A stretch of DNA of 64,000 nucleotides. It comes from Nitrosospira sp. Nsp2. Its GTDB lineage: Bacteria > Pseudomonadota > Gammaproteobacteria > Burkholderiales > Nitrosomonadaceae. The notes under the pieces were generated by a model. That model made no database searches, was not told the origin of the DNA, and saw only the letters and a program-made list of their open reading frames with translations. The position numbers were made by a program, and so were the translations under genes. This document shows positions 17,416-26,245 of the stretch, one piece after another (positions within the stretch are counted from its first letter, which is position 1; the number at the start of each line of letters is the position of its first letter). Location: contig NZ_QAOU01000007.1 in assembly GCF_003050965.1 (NCBI RefSeq), forward strand, positions 1-64,000. The letters are read 5' to 3'.

Positions 17416-19494
17416 CTACTTTACGGTTAACGCCTTAATAGCTTGAACGTTTTGACAGAGCGGCAGAAGGATACGGAAGACGGTGCCATCCGATTCACTA
17501 CTCATGACCTCCAGCTTGCCGCCGAGTTCAGACACATATTCCTTGCTCTCAAACACCCCGATACCCATGCCAGCAGATTTGGTAGATACAAAGGGTCTAA
17601 AAAGCTTTTCGCGGATGAACTCTTCACTCATGCCGTGCCCCGTGTCCTTTATTTCAACCATCGCGAAATCATGTTCCCTCTGCAACCGAATCCGAACCAG
17701 ACCATCACGTGGCGTCGCTTCGATTGCATTTTGGATGAGATGCCCTACAACCCTTTCCAGTCGTGACGAGTTCGCGTAAACCGTGAGGCTGGAATCCTGT
17801 ACTTCCAGAACAGGCTTGGGTTCGGCAATCGATTTGCTCGTGACCGCTTCTTGTAACAGGTGAGCAATGGAAAGGGGAACGGGCGTCTCCGCCGAATCGC
17901 TACCACTTAGTTTTTCCAGAAGCCGTTTCATTTTTTGAACAGACAGGTAGACCGTTTCAACCATATCTTGCTGGAACGCCGGATTTTGTTTATGTTTCTC
18001 TGCGTTGGAAAGCAAAAGGGATAACTGTGAAACCAGGTTTTTCAAATCGTGGACCACAAAGGTCGACATGCGATTGAATGACTCAAACTGGCGCGCCACC
18101 ATGAGCGCGTTGGCAGCCTCGTGCTGCGCCAGGTAACTCGCCGCCTGATTCCCCGCGACCTTGAGCAGATCACTAACTTCCCAGTTCAGCTTTACTTTAC
18201 TTCTCGGTAGTGCCAGCACCACAAAACCGAATAATTTTCGGTGCTGGATGAGGGGTACCACCAGCCATGCCTTGGGGATGGTTTGCAGCCATTGAGGCAA
18301 AGTAATTTCCGAGTATTTTTCCGGGTTTGTCCGATATTCCTGTAAGTCGATCACCCATTCCCTGTGTTCAAGGAACTGGCAGAAAGAGCTTGTAACCGGT
18401 TCAATCCCGCTGGCGAAGGGCATATTCCAATGAGCGACGTGTTCGAAGTTTCCGGACTCCCGGGATATCCAAAGACTGCCGCCCGGGCTCTCCACCAACT
18501 GCGCTAAAGCCTGAATCACGCGCTCACCCAATCCATGCCCGCCCTCGGAGAGCGTACGCGTAAAGTGAAGCCACTCTTCGCGATAGTCATAGTTGTAGCT
18601 AAAAAAATGCTTGCTGATAAAGACTCTTAGCCAGGAACGCAACGTGCCCGAGAACAACACAGCCATGAGCAGGACTACAGCGCCAAACAGGAAACTCACC
18701 TGCATGACGGTGCCCCAACTGCCGCCGAAAAAACGGAGATAGTAGCCAGCACCGGCCATTGCCAGCAAATACGCGGCAGCACCAAATAATGCCGCAGAAT
18801 AAAAGAGAATGCGACGCGATACTGTAATACCAACGGACCATTGGGGGTTTCGCGCGGCCGACACGGCGACAAGCGGAACAATAAGCGCGTTAACAATCCC
18901 GCGAGCCGCCCAGATCTCGGGGTTTACATGCCTGAGCAGCAACGCATCGCTATAGAGGTAAAAATCGTATGCAAAAACCCCGCCGATGCCGAGGCAAGCA
19001 AATTTTATTCCCCAACGCTGCTTAACCGGTGTGTTCCTGTACAGTTGCTCAACCAGTATCATTCCCAGTAGCGCCATTGCGACACTCGCAATGATACTGT
19101 AGGTGAAATCGGCTTGAACTCCGGAAAAGGTAAAGTCCCCATGGCCATACAAAGCGGCAATAACGCATCCGACATAGAGTGACACGATGATCGACATGGC
19201 AGGGTTCACCCTGCCGGTGAAAAACGCGTCCCGATTTAGCCCCAGCAGGGTGATGAGAAACGCCGACCAGCCCGCATTCCGGGTGATTTCCAGGAGGTCC
19301 GTGAGGAGCGAAAGGGGGCGGTCCTGGGATGCCTGGTAGGCCAGCGCCGCCGCCCAAAGCACGGACAAAAGGCAGGCAATAGGCAGTACTATCCCCTGCA
19401 AACGGCCCCGCCAGCTCGTCAGCAGGAGCACAGCCAAAACCAGATACGCTACCGCCGCAAGTGTATAGCTGACCGCCGCGATGCTCGTTACCAT
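17416..19494 (-). CDS. prsK: PEP-CTERM/XrtA system histidine kinase PrsK
   Basis: A membrane sensor kinase of about 692 aa. The N-terminal third holds roughly 8-10 hydrophobic segments (7TM-like sensor), followed by a GAF-like domain and the kinase core. The phosphoacceptor box is VVHDLKNLVSQL, the N box HLIQNAIEATP, and the G boxes DTGHGMS and GMGIGVFES. It is the cognate partner of PrsR. I chose the ATG at 19494 (22 nt after the glycosyltransferase stop); the TTG at 19542 would overlap that gene and lacks support. The sensed signal is unknown. Confidence 0.92.
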   Translation of the reverse strand: MVTSIAAVSYTLAAVAYLVLAVLLLTSWRGRLQGIVLPIACLLSVLWAAALAYQASQDRPLSLLTDLLEITRNAGWSAFLITLLGLNRDAFFTGRVNPAMSIIVSLYVGCVIAALYGHGDFTFSGVQADFTYSIIASVAMALLGMILVEQLYRNTPVKQRWGIKFACLGIGGVFAYDFYLYSDALLLRHVNPEIWAARGIVNALIVPLVAVSAARNPQWSVGITVSRRILFYSAALFGAAAYLLAMAGAGYYLRFFGGSWGTVMQVSFLFGAVVLLMAVLFSGTLRSWLRVFISKHFFSYNYDYREEWLHFTRTLSEGGHGLGERVIQALAQLVESPGGSLWISRESGNFEHVAHWNMPFASGIEPVTSSFCQFLEHREWVIDLQEYRTNPEKYSEITLPQWLQTIPKAWLVVPLIQHRKLFGFVVLALPRSKVKLNWEVSDLLKVAGNQAASYLAQHEAANALMVARQFESFNRMSTFVVHDLKNLVSQLSLLLSNAEKHKQNPAFQQDMVETVYLSVQKMKRLLEKLSGSDSAETPVPLSIAHLLQEAVTSKSIAEPKPVLEVQDSSLTVYANSSRLERVVGHLIQNAIEATPRDGLVRIRLQREHDFAMVEIKDTGHGMSEEFIREKLFRPFVSTKSAGMGIGVFESKEYVSELGGKLEVMSSESDGTVFRILLPLCQNVQAIKALTVK

Positions 19495-19516
19495 TTTGTG
19501 CGGCTGCGCCTGGACA

Positions 19517-20914
19517 TCATCTCCCGCCCTTGCCCAGCACAACTACTTCAATAGTATCAATCAGGATGATGACATCAAGGAAAAGACTATGGTTTTTTAC
19601 ATAATATAAATCGTACTGAAGCTTTTCGATAGCATCTTCCACCGACGCGCCATATCGATAGCGCACCTGCGCCCATCCAGTTATTCCGGGCTTGATGCTG
19701 TGCCTAACATTGTAGAATGGCACTTCTCCGCAGAGTTGGTTTACAAAATAAGGCCTTTCCGGACGTGGACCGACAAAGCTCATATCCCCATTCAGAACAT
19801 TGAATATTTGTGGAAGCTCATCGATTCTCAACTTCCGGATGATTCTGCCCACGCGCGTTATCCGAGGATCGTCCGTCGTCGCCCACTGCGGCTTCCCGCC
19901 TTTCTCGGCATCGTTCCGCATACTCCGGAACTTGAGAACCATAAACGTTTTCCCACCCTTTCCCACCCTTTCCTGCCGGTAAAAAATTGGAGGGCCATCT
20001 TCTAAAAGGATACAAATGGCAGTGATGAGCATGATGGGCAGCGTTGCCGCGAGCAGAATACCGCTCGCGACCAGATCGAAAACACGCTTGATACCTGAGC
20101 GAAGCAGGCTTTGATCGAAACCGCCGCCAAAAACAAGCCAACTGGGGTAAAGCGTATTCACCCGAATCTGGCCTCGCTCCCGCTCAAAAAAAGCGGCTGA
20201 GTCGGTAACCTTGATCCCATTCAGCTTGCATTCAAGCAGATCCTGAATGGGAAAACATCCGCCGCGCCGCTCCTGAATGGCAATGATAATTTCTTGAGCT
20301 CTGTATCGATTGGCCAGAGACATTAAGGAACCCGTCTTCGGCAAAACAGAAGAAGCCGGGATATGCAGCTCTTCGTCCGGCACCGATACAAAACCGATGA
20401 TCTTGAGGCCTCGCCGCGCGGAATCATTTTTTGCCTGCTCGACAAATTCCTTGGCCTTACCCCCCACGCCAAGCACGATGGCCTGTGACTCCATGATTCC
20501 CAAGCTCGACCATTTCAGGAATGCCGCACGGGTCAGGAGAATTCCAGCTAAAGCAAGAAGCATGACCAAGCCGAGAATACCACGGCCGAGATAGAGATCA
20601 GGCAGCAGATAAAAGATCAGGGTGATGATTCCGAATCCCAGCATCATCGATGGCATCAACCGGAATAAGATTTCTTTTAGGTCCAGCCGGGAATCGAGTT
20701 GATACAATCCCATCGCCGCCATGCTTAGAATCATGACGGAGGTAAACGTGAAGGCTTCCGGGAACAAAGAGGAGAACGAGAAAGGAAACGGCTCGATTTG
20801 ATCCAAAAAACGAAGACTGGCTCCAAAATAAACCATGAATATCAGCACCAAAATTTCAGTGCTGATGAGCAGGATCGCCGTTCTTGAGATGTAATGATTA
20901 TATATGCGAAGCAA
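19517..20914 (-). CDS. XrtA/PEP-CTERM polyprenyl-phosphate glycosyltransferase (TIGR03013-type)
   Basis: A membrane-bound initiating sugar-1-phosphate transferase that loads the first sugar onto undecaprenyl phosphate for exopolysaccharide synthesis. It has about four N-terminal transmembrane segments, a nucleotide-binding-like middle ([11 protein letters not shown]), and a bacterial sugar transferase domain from about residue 275 ([39 protein letters not shown]). The family usually begins (M)xRIFNHYIS, which fits a TTG at 20914 behind GGGAT; a GTG at 20953 would add 13 residues. It is the first gene of the leftward cluster. Confidence 0.9.
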   Translation of the reverse strand: MLRIYNHYISRTAILLISTEILVLIFMVYFGASLRFLDQIEPFPFSFSSLFPEAFTFTSVMILSMAAMGLYQLDSRLDLKEILFRLMPSMMLGFGIITLIFYLLPDLYLGRGILGLVMLLALAGILLTRAAFLKWSSLGIMESQAIVLGVGGKAKEFVEQAKNDSARRGLKIIGFVSVPDEELHIPASSVLPKTGSLMSLANRYRAQEIIIAIQERRGGCFPIQDLLECKLNGIKVTDSAAFFERERGQIRVNTLYPSWLVFGGGFDQSLLRSGIKRVFDLVASGILLAATLPIMLITAICILLEDGPPIFYRQERVGKGGKTFMVLKFRSMRNDAEKGGKPQWATTDDPRITRVGRIIRKLRIDELPQIFNVLNGDMSFVGPRPERPYFVNQLCGEVPFYNVRHSIKPGITGWAQVRYRYGASVEDAIEKLQYDLYYVKNHSLFLDVIILIDTIEVVVLGKGGR

Positions 20915-20953
20915 TTTCGATCCCTTATCAGTGCTCTTTAAGAAGAGTATCAC

Positions 20954-21649
20954 TGCGATCAGTATTGTTATTGCAGCCGAATATTAAGCGGACGGCCACT
21001 TCGGAACAAGCTCGGACCAGCATACGAAGACAACTTAACGTGCGCTTGCTCTCGCACTGAAACGGTGACCCATCATTATTTTGATTCGATATACCAGACA
21101 TTGGCTCTAACCTGATATATAACCGAGCGGGTTCCTCTCCGCCGGATAGTGGGACGCAGAAAAATATTTCGTTATTGCACGGCGCGCTAGGTGAGCGTCG
21201 CACTGCCTCAAATACCCCTGTGTTAAAAACCAGCAAACGTCGGGCAGGGCCATTAACGTCTGCGCTAAATCTCGTAATGATGAGACGGCTCTTATGACCG
21301 GTAGACGCCCTAATGCACGGCCGTCATCGCATCATATCAACTTCGCCCGAAGGGGCAATTGGACTTTGGTACGTCAATCCGCATCCAGAAGAGAGCCTGA
21401 TCTTTCCACAGCCCATCCTTGAGCGGAACCGTTTTGAAAAAGCAGAAGCGACGCGACGATCCATGTGCCACATCTTTTGGCAACTATCGGGGTTTACCAT
21501 AAGGCGCAAAGCGGAGATTTCAGCGTATCCTGCGGCGCCAGGACTTTCATTCTAAGGGAACCTTTCTGTACCCACCCCGGGCAGACCCTTACTGAAACTA
21601 AATTGTGAATCCGCCGCGATTCAGCAGACTGGCGAAATAGCCCGCCGTG
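20954..21649. other. Long intergenic region ahead of the XrtA cluster
   Basis: About 700 bp lie between the two-component-like genes and the XrtA cluster. Open frames here (minus 20928-21236, plus 21313-21555) have no signal peptide, domain or ribosome site and I do not call them. Given PrsR, a sigma-54 promoter was looked for (TGGCAC-N5-TTGC on either strand), but no good match was seen. It may hold the promoter and leader of the glycosyltransferase gene. Confidence 0.5.
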
Positions 21650-22315
21650 CTAATGCCCCATCTGTGTAGAGTCGCGAGGTGAGATTGATCCCTTGACGAT
21701 TAATGCCAGCTTGAGCCGATCTGCCACGTCAAGCTTTCGAAAAACTTCGGTCAGGTGGGCCTTTACCGTCCGCTCGGTAATATCCAGACGTCGCGCGATT
21801 TGTTTATTGCTTTCACCGTTGCCCACCAGTGTAGCGATCTCGTATTCGCGACGGGTCAGATTTGCCAGCAACTCGGTGACCGCTTGCTTGATTCTGTTTT
21901 TTTCTTGCGTGATCGTAACGAGTTCATTCAGCAAATGCCAACTCAGCGACCGTCGTATCCACAATTCGCCTTGCTGAACCGCCAGCACTACGCTTTTAAG
22001 CTGCTCGGGCTCGGTTTCACGCCGGCAGCAGCCACGCACCCCGGTCCGGAACAAACCCCACTCTGTTTCGTCAGAAAAAGGACCACCTAAAATCACAACT
22101 TTTGTGTCCGGGTTCAATTTCATAAGACCTGCGATTCCATTTACCCCATCCAATTCCGGCACATCGTGGTCAAGCATCAGAATTTGAGGTTTTACTCGGA
22201 CCAACTCCGCCCTGAGGGAATCCAGATTGGTTGAACAGAAGACAGGGGCAAGGCTGTTCACCGCCTGCTCCCATCGATAAAGGTTTTCGTGCGACCCACT
22301 AGCGAGCAAAATCAA
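21650..22315 (-). CDS. NarL/LuxR-family response regulator
   Basis: A 221-aa DNA-binding regulator. The receiver domain (about 1-120) has the likely phospho-aspartate D49 (QILMLDHDVPELDG), but the usual conserved lysine is replaced (GCCRRETEP). A LuxR-type helix-turn-helix is at about 152-200 (TRREYEIATLVGNGESNKQIA, then TERTVKAHLTEVFRKL). The start is TTG at 22315 with GGAGAG 4 nt before it. It follows a receiver-only protein by 28 nt. No histidine kinase is adjacent; PrsK is the closest, about 2 kb away. Confidence 0.85.
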   Translation of the reverse strand: MILLASGSHENLYRWEQAVNSLAPVFCSTNLDSLRAELVRVKPQILMLDHDVPELDGVNGIAGLMKLNPDTKVVILGGPFSDETEWGLFRTGVRGCCRRETEPEQLKSVVLAVQQGELWIRRSLSWHLLNELVTITQEKNRIKQAVTELLANLTRREYEIATLVGNGESNKQIARRLDITERTVKAHLTEVFRKLDVADRLKLALIVKGSISPRDSTQMGH

Positions 22316-22343
22316 GGAACTCTCCGATCACATTCAGGATTGG

Positions 22344-22826
22344 TCAGTGCAATACCTTATCCATGATTTTACCCAGCAGTCGCCGCGTCACCCATATTTC
22401 GCCACGATCTATAACGCGTACCGCCTTCAGGAAATAAAATGGCTCTGCTTCGTGGCTCAAGCAACCGCGCGCACCGCTGGCCAACGCTTGCATGATCAAC
22501 TCCTCCTTGACGGATTTATCAGTTAACAATACGACGAATGTCTCCGGACATTCCCGGTGCAGCACCTCCAGCAGGGCGAAATCCGCTGCCGTGGACGGAC
22601 CTAGATGAAAAAAGAGAATTCTCGGCTTTAACCGACCAATCCGTTCAACCATGTCATCCGCATGAACGGCCGCATAGGGCTCGCCCTGGTGGTCAACGAA
22701 TGTCTCTCCTCCTTCCGGCAGGATGTCTGTCAGAACTTTGATATCCGGCCCTTCTTGCAAGAGTTGTTCTACCTTCGCGCGTCTTCCCGGATCGGTATCG
22801 GCTATTGCCACCGTAACCATTTGCAT
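22344..22826 (-). CDS. Receiver-only protein with degenerate phosphorylation site
   Basis: A 160-aa protein resembling the receiver half of NarL-type regulators (LKPRILFFHLGPS, ALASGARGCLSHEAEPFYFLKAVRVIDRGEIWV) but with no helix-turn-helix. The position of the acceptor Asp is H74, and the conserved Lys position is His (about 125). It therefore probably cannot be phosphorylated in the usual way and may act as a decoy or partner of the downstream regulator, whose C-terminal receiver part (QQGELWIRRSL) is similar. A GGGAGG ribosome site precedes the ATG. Confidence 0.75.
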   Translation of the reverse strand: MQMVTVAIADTDPGRRAKVEQLLQEGPDIKVLTDILPEGGETFVDHQGEPYAAVHADDMVERIGRLKPRILFFHLGPSTAADFALLEVLHRECPETFVVLLTDKSVKEELIMQALASGARGCLSHEAEPFYFLKAVRVIDRGEIWVTRRLLGKIMDKVLH

Positions 22827-22838
22827 TGTGTGCCTCCC

Positions 22839-22854
22839 AGCCCATATATGGGCT
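22839..22854. promoter_or_regulatory. 16-bp perfect palindrome in the leader of the receiver-only gene
   Basis: AGCCCATATATGGGCT is a perfect palindrome located 13 nt before the ATG at 22826 and touching the GGGAGG ribosome site. It could be an operator, or an mRNA hairpin next to the ribosome site. No regulator can be assigned. Confidence 0.45.
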
Positions 22855-22992
22855 CTCGAAATAATTAAGCGATCTATTATTCTGTTCGGCTAGTTTGCAG
22901 CGATATTCCGCAACTCCGCCCGTCTCACTGCATCTCGTTTGCCAAGCTTGGCACAATTTGCTGTCACCGCAAACTCAAGCTTGGCGCGTAAC

Positions 22993-23778
22993 TTATTTAC
23001 GGCGGAGCAAATCAATGATGTAATTCGCTGGGATTGCATAGGTGATCCCGCTGGGGTTGCTGAGAGCTGCTTCTTTTTTACCTTTGACAAATACCATATT
23101 GATAACACCATAAACCAGGCCCGTCTCAGGATCGTATAGCGGGCTTCCGCTGCTGCCGGGATAGGCAGTGCCGTCTAACTGAAATACTGCATAAGCCGGC
23201 TTCTGTAACTGCCCGATCATCTTCGCGTTGAGTTGCCGCGAATTATGCGCTGGCAAGATTATAGGCGTAATCGAAGAAACCATGGCCCGATGAGTGACCG
23301 GGTAAAATCCCAGTATCATTCCAATTGGGAAGCCGGTAAAAATCAGAGACTGGCCCTCGCGAACTTTGCTTGTATCTCCCAGTCGCATGGCTGGCAGGGG
23401 AGAACCGCTGATTCTCAACAATGCGAGATCGTGTTCCTTGTCGACCGCGGCAATTGTTGCGTCCCTCAGTTCAGCATCCTTGCCCTTGCCGGTAATAACG
23501 GTATATGCCTCCTTATTGGCGACGTCCAGCACTTCAGGAACAACATGAGCATTGGTTATTACGTGGAGACCATCGTCCACGACGAAACCAGTCCCCAGAA
23601 AATTCAGCGGAGGGGAGCGCGTCTTCTGAAATGTACCCACTCCAACTATCGAAGGCTTGGTGTACTCGATAGTTTTGACCAGTTCGGTACCCCAAAGGGG
23701 GGAAACACAGATCAGGCCGGAAAAGACAACTTTGATGAAGCTGGCCCCGAGGTGCCGGAAGATGTTCGTGATATTCAT
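22993..23778 (-). CDS. Secreted trypsin-like serine protease (S1C/HtrA-like, no PDZ)
   Basis: A protein of about 261 aa with a signal sequence (IKVVFSGLICVSPLWG) and a chymotrypsin-fold protease domain. The catalytic triad is visible as His in TNAHVV, Asp in EHDLALL and Ser in PGSSGSPLYD. No PDZ domain follows, so it differs from DegP/DegQ. I use the ATG at 23778 because the signal peptide follows it directly; an open frame 64 codons longer upstream has no protease-like content. The substrate is unknown; it likely acts in the periplasm or outside the cell. Confidence 0.82.
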   Translation of the reverse strand: MNITNIFRHLGASFIKVVFSGLICVSPLWGTELVKTIEYTKPSIVGVGTFQKTRSPPLNFLGTGFVVDDGLHVITNAHVVPEVLDVANKEAYTVITGKGKDAELRDATIAAVDKEHDLALLRISGSPLPAMRLGDTSKVREGQSLIFTGFPIGMILGFYPVTHRAMVSSITPIILPAHNSRQLNAKMIGQLQKPAYAVFQLDGTAYPGSSGSPLYDPETGLVYGVINMVFVKGKKEAALSNPSGITYAIPANYIIDLLRRK

Positions 23779-23839
23779 TGCTCTTTTATTGATCACACTC
23801 CCGCTATGGACCATCGTTCCATTTACGGCCGGATAAGAA

Positions 23840-24097
23840 CTAGCTGCAGCCTTCCATCTTGTAGATGAAGTATCCGTCCTTGTTAATCGCGTCGGCCACG
23901 TTGGCCGGCGCGCCTTGGCTATGACAAAAACTGCATTCTTTGCTGGTAACGGTCGCATCGCCTTCACCAATTGAAGTCAGCCACTGTTTCGCATACTCAA
24001 CTGCTTTTTCGTCGTCTTTTACCGCAGTGAAGACGTCGAAATGCATTGTGTGGCCATCCTTGGCTTTAACGTAGGTGTCATAGACGTGAATTTCCAT
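23840..24097 (-). CDS. DUF2024 family protein
   Basis: A small 85-aa protein matching the DUF2024 pattern: starts MEIHVYDTYVKAKDG, contains HFDVFT, an SKECSFCHSQ cysteine pair, and ends GYFIYKMEGC(S). The function is unknown. The ATG at 24097 has a GAGG ribosome site; the longer open frame upstream is not supported. It lies 61 nt before the protease gene and is divergent from the phosphate porin. Confidence 0.85.
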   Translation of the reverse strand: MEIHVYDTYVKAKDGHTMHFDVFTAVKDDEKAVEYAKQWLTSIGEGDATVTSKECSFCHSQGAPANVADAINKDGYFIYKMEGCS

Positions 24098-24305
24098 GTG
24101 GTTCCTCTTCAGTTTTAATAGGTCTAAGGGAAGATAAAGCACGTTTACCCGCGGAATCAAATCCCTGCATAGACTATCACGCCCCAGCAAAAAGTGGAAT
24201 GTTGAGGCACGCGCGAAACGGTAGTGTTTCCGAGTGCCTTCGCGGGTTGGACCTGAATGAAGTCCCATAATACTCAGCCATTCTCCTAAACCGAACTCAT
24301 CATTG

Positions 24306-24334
24306 TTGTCATAAAACTGTGACATAACTGCAAT
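24306..24334 (+). promoter_or_regulatory. Pho box (PhoB operator) of the OprP-like porin
   Basis: Three heptamers spaced 11 bp apart: TTGTCAT (24306-24312), CTGTGAC (24317-24323) and CTGCAAT (24328-24334). The spacers AAAA and ATAA match the PhoB consensus CTGTCAT-N4-CTGTCAT. A TATTCT -10 element follows near 24355, where the Pho box takes the place of the -35. This predicts induction of the porin by phosphate starvation. phoB/phoR are not in the window. The rest of the 24098-24401 gap shows nothing else. Confidence 0.8.
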
Positions 24335-24401
24335 AAAAACGACACTTCCCGGCAGTATTCTTTCGTCAGTTTCGATAAACACACGGGAAGAGAGTCATTT
24401 C

Positions 24402-26099
24402 ATGAAATTATCCAAGCTTACGTTAGCCCTCGCCACCATTTTAGGTACAGGCGCATCATCCACGATTTTCGCCCTCGATTTGTATGTCGATAGAAAAACG
24501 GAGCAGATTTACGCAACGCCTGGTCCTGGACGGGTACATCTAGGTTCCTTCGTAAAGGACGATGCCGCGGCTAAAACAACTGGCAGCACCAGCAACAAAA
24601 CGTCCGAAAGAATAAATGATAAGACAGCGGATAACGCGGCTGAAAAACCGGAGCCAGCCGACATAGCGGCAGTGAGGAAGGATATTGAAATGAAGGCCAA
24701 AATGCGGGAAGCGCGCCTGGTCAGCGATATTGGCTCACTGGAGGAACGGGTCAAGGAAAGCGAGAAGGTCCACATTGAGTTTCACGATGGCGCACCCCAT
24801 TTTTCAAGCAAGGATGGCAATTTCACGTTTGCGGTCAATGGACGGGCACAGGTTGGGTCCCAATACAACTTTATCAATGAGGTTGCGCCCCCTACCGGCA
24901 ACAACACACCGAACGAATGGAACAGCGGCGCAACCCTACGTCGTGCTCGCCTTGGTGTCGAAGGTACTTTCTTCAAGATCTGGGATTACAAATTCGAATA
25001 CGACTTCAGTCGCGGCAATGGTTCGGTAACCGCCGGGATCACCGACGCGTTCGTGCGGCTGAATGTAACCAAGCCGTTCTCCGTGAAGGTCGGTTCCTTC
25101 AAGGAACCGTTTAGCCTGGAAGAAGCCGCCAGCAACCGCTTCCTCACATTCATCGAACGTCACATGTCGGTCAATTCATTCGTGGACAATCCCAACACTT
25201 ATAAAACCGGTATCGGCGCCAATTATGCAGTTCCTCGTTTCCAATTTGGCGTCGCTTTTCAAACAGAACCGGTCGGGCCCTGGTCGTCCGCCTCAACCTC
25301 GGTTAATAACGCCGGCAACCAGAGCCGCAATAACGGATCGGGCGATACCAGCTGGGAAGGCATCGGCCGTATATCTGGCAGACCTTGGATGGAAGACGAA
25401 ACCAAATTCTTGCATGTGGGTATTTCAGCCGGACACACGGATGTCAATACGCAATACACTGCCGCCGGCGATATCGCGGCCACGCCCTCGGCTCAGGGAG
25501 GTGGAGGTGGTGGAATGGCTTTCTTTGCCTTTCCCGGAACAAACGTGGATCGCACCAATATGCTGAATACCGGCAACCTGAGTGTTGGCAACCGGAATGA
25601 CCCTAACGCGCGGCGGATAGACAGCTATGACCGGTATGGAGCGGAAGGGTGGCTGGTTCATGGTCCATTCTCGGTTCAAGGAGAATATTTAAGAACCAAT
25701 ATCAACGGCCTGGGATACGACAACGAACATTTCACCGGCTATTATGGTTTTGCCAGTTACTTCTTGACGGGCGAGTCGAAAGCCTATCATGTCAGAAATG
25801 GCGCGGCAAATCGCATAAAACCCAAGCAGAACTTTCAATGGAACGGTTCAGGCTGGGGAGCATGGGAAATCGCCGCCGGGTATGATTATATCAACCTGAA
25901 CAGCGGTGTGGTGAGGGGAGGGAAAGCCGATATGGTGAGGTTCGCCCTCAACTGGTATCCTCACCCCAATGTCAAGTTGCAGAACAACATTATTTATACT
26001 CTAAATGTAGACACGAGTGGCTCCCCGATCGCGCGTACAGCCGGTTTTAATAATGCCGATTTGGCTGCTTTCTTGACTCAGCTTCAGTTCGATTTCTAA
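24402..26099 (+). CDS. Phosphate-selective porin (OprO/OprP family)
   Basis: An outer-membrane beta-barrel of 565 aa with a signal peptide (about 1-25). A low-complexity/coiled region at 50-125 resembles the N-terminal trimerisation/periplasmic part of OprO/P proteins. The barrel starts around GNFTFAVNGRAQVGSQYNF and includes the RRARLGVEGTFFKIWDYKFEYDF segment typical of the family, ending in an aromatic residue (QFDF). It should let phosphate or pyrophosphate cross the outer membrane to the Pst system. A Pho box lies upstream. Confidence 0.9.
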   Translation: MKLSKLTLALATILGTGASSTIFALDLYVDRKTEQIYATPGPGRVHLGSFVKDDAAAKTTGSTSNKTSERINDKTADNAAEKPEPADIAAVRKDIEMKAKMREARLVSDIGSLEERVKESEKVHIEFHDGAPHFSSKDGNFTFAVNGRAQVGSQYNFINEVAPPTGNNTPNEWNSGATLRRARLGVEGTFFKIWDYKFEYDFSRGNGSVTAGITDAFVRLNVTKPFSVKVGSFKEPFSLEEAASNRFLTFIERHMSVNSFVDNPNTYKTGIGANYAVPRFQFGVAFQTEPVGPWSSASTSVNNAGNQSRNNGSGDTSWEGIGRISGRPWMEDETKFLHVGISAGHTDVNTQYTAAGDIAATPSAQGGGGGGMAFFAFPGTNVDRTNMLNTGNLSVGNRNDPNARRIDSYDRYGAEGWLVHGPFSVQGEYLRTNINGLGYDNEHFTGYYGFASYFLTGESKAYHVRNGAANRIKPKQNFQWNGSGWGAWEIAAGYDYINLNSGVVRGGKADMVRFALNWYPHPNVKLQNNIIYTLNVDTSGSPIARTAGFNNADLAAFLTQLQFDF

Positions 26100-26245
26100 C
26101 GTCTTTAAAACGGGAGATAAAGTTCCTGTTGATCGGGGTTGATTGAACAACTTCGGGAACAAGCTTGATAGACACCTTTGCGGAACGTGGCAATTAACCC
26201 TGCGCTCTGCGAAGGCCTCTCAGTTTTTACGCAGCACGGGGCCGT

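Noticed and set aside
20928-21555. Open frames in the gap ahead of the XrtA cluster
   Set aside because: Composition and lack of start signals or domain patterns suggest chance frames.
22940-22965. TTGGCACAATTTGCT resembling a sigma-54 promoter
   Set aside because: The GG-to-GC spacing is too short (three bases between the blocks instead of five) and it faces no gene start.
23779-24382. N-terminal extensions of the protease and the DUF2024 gene
   Set aside because: The recognisable proteins begin at internal ATGs with signal peptide or ribosome site; the upstream codons show no conserved content.
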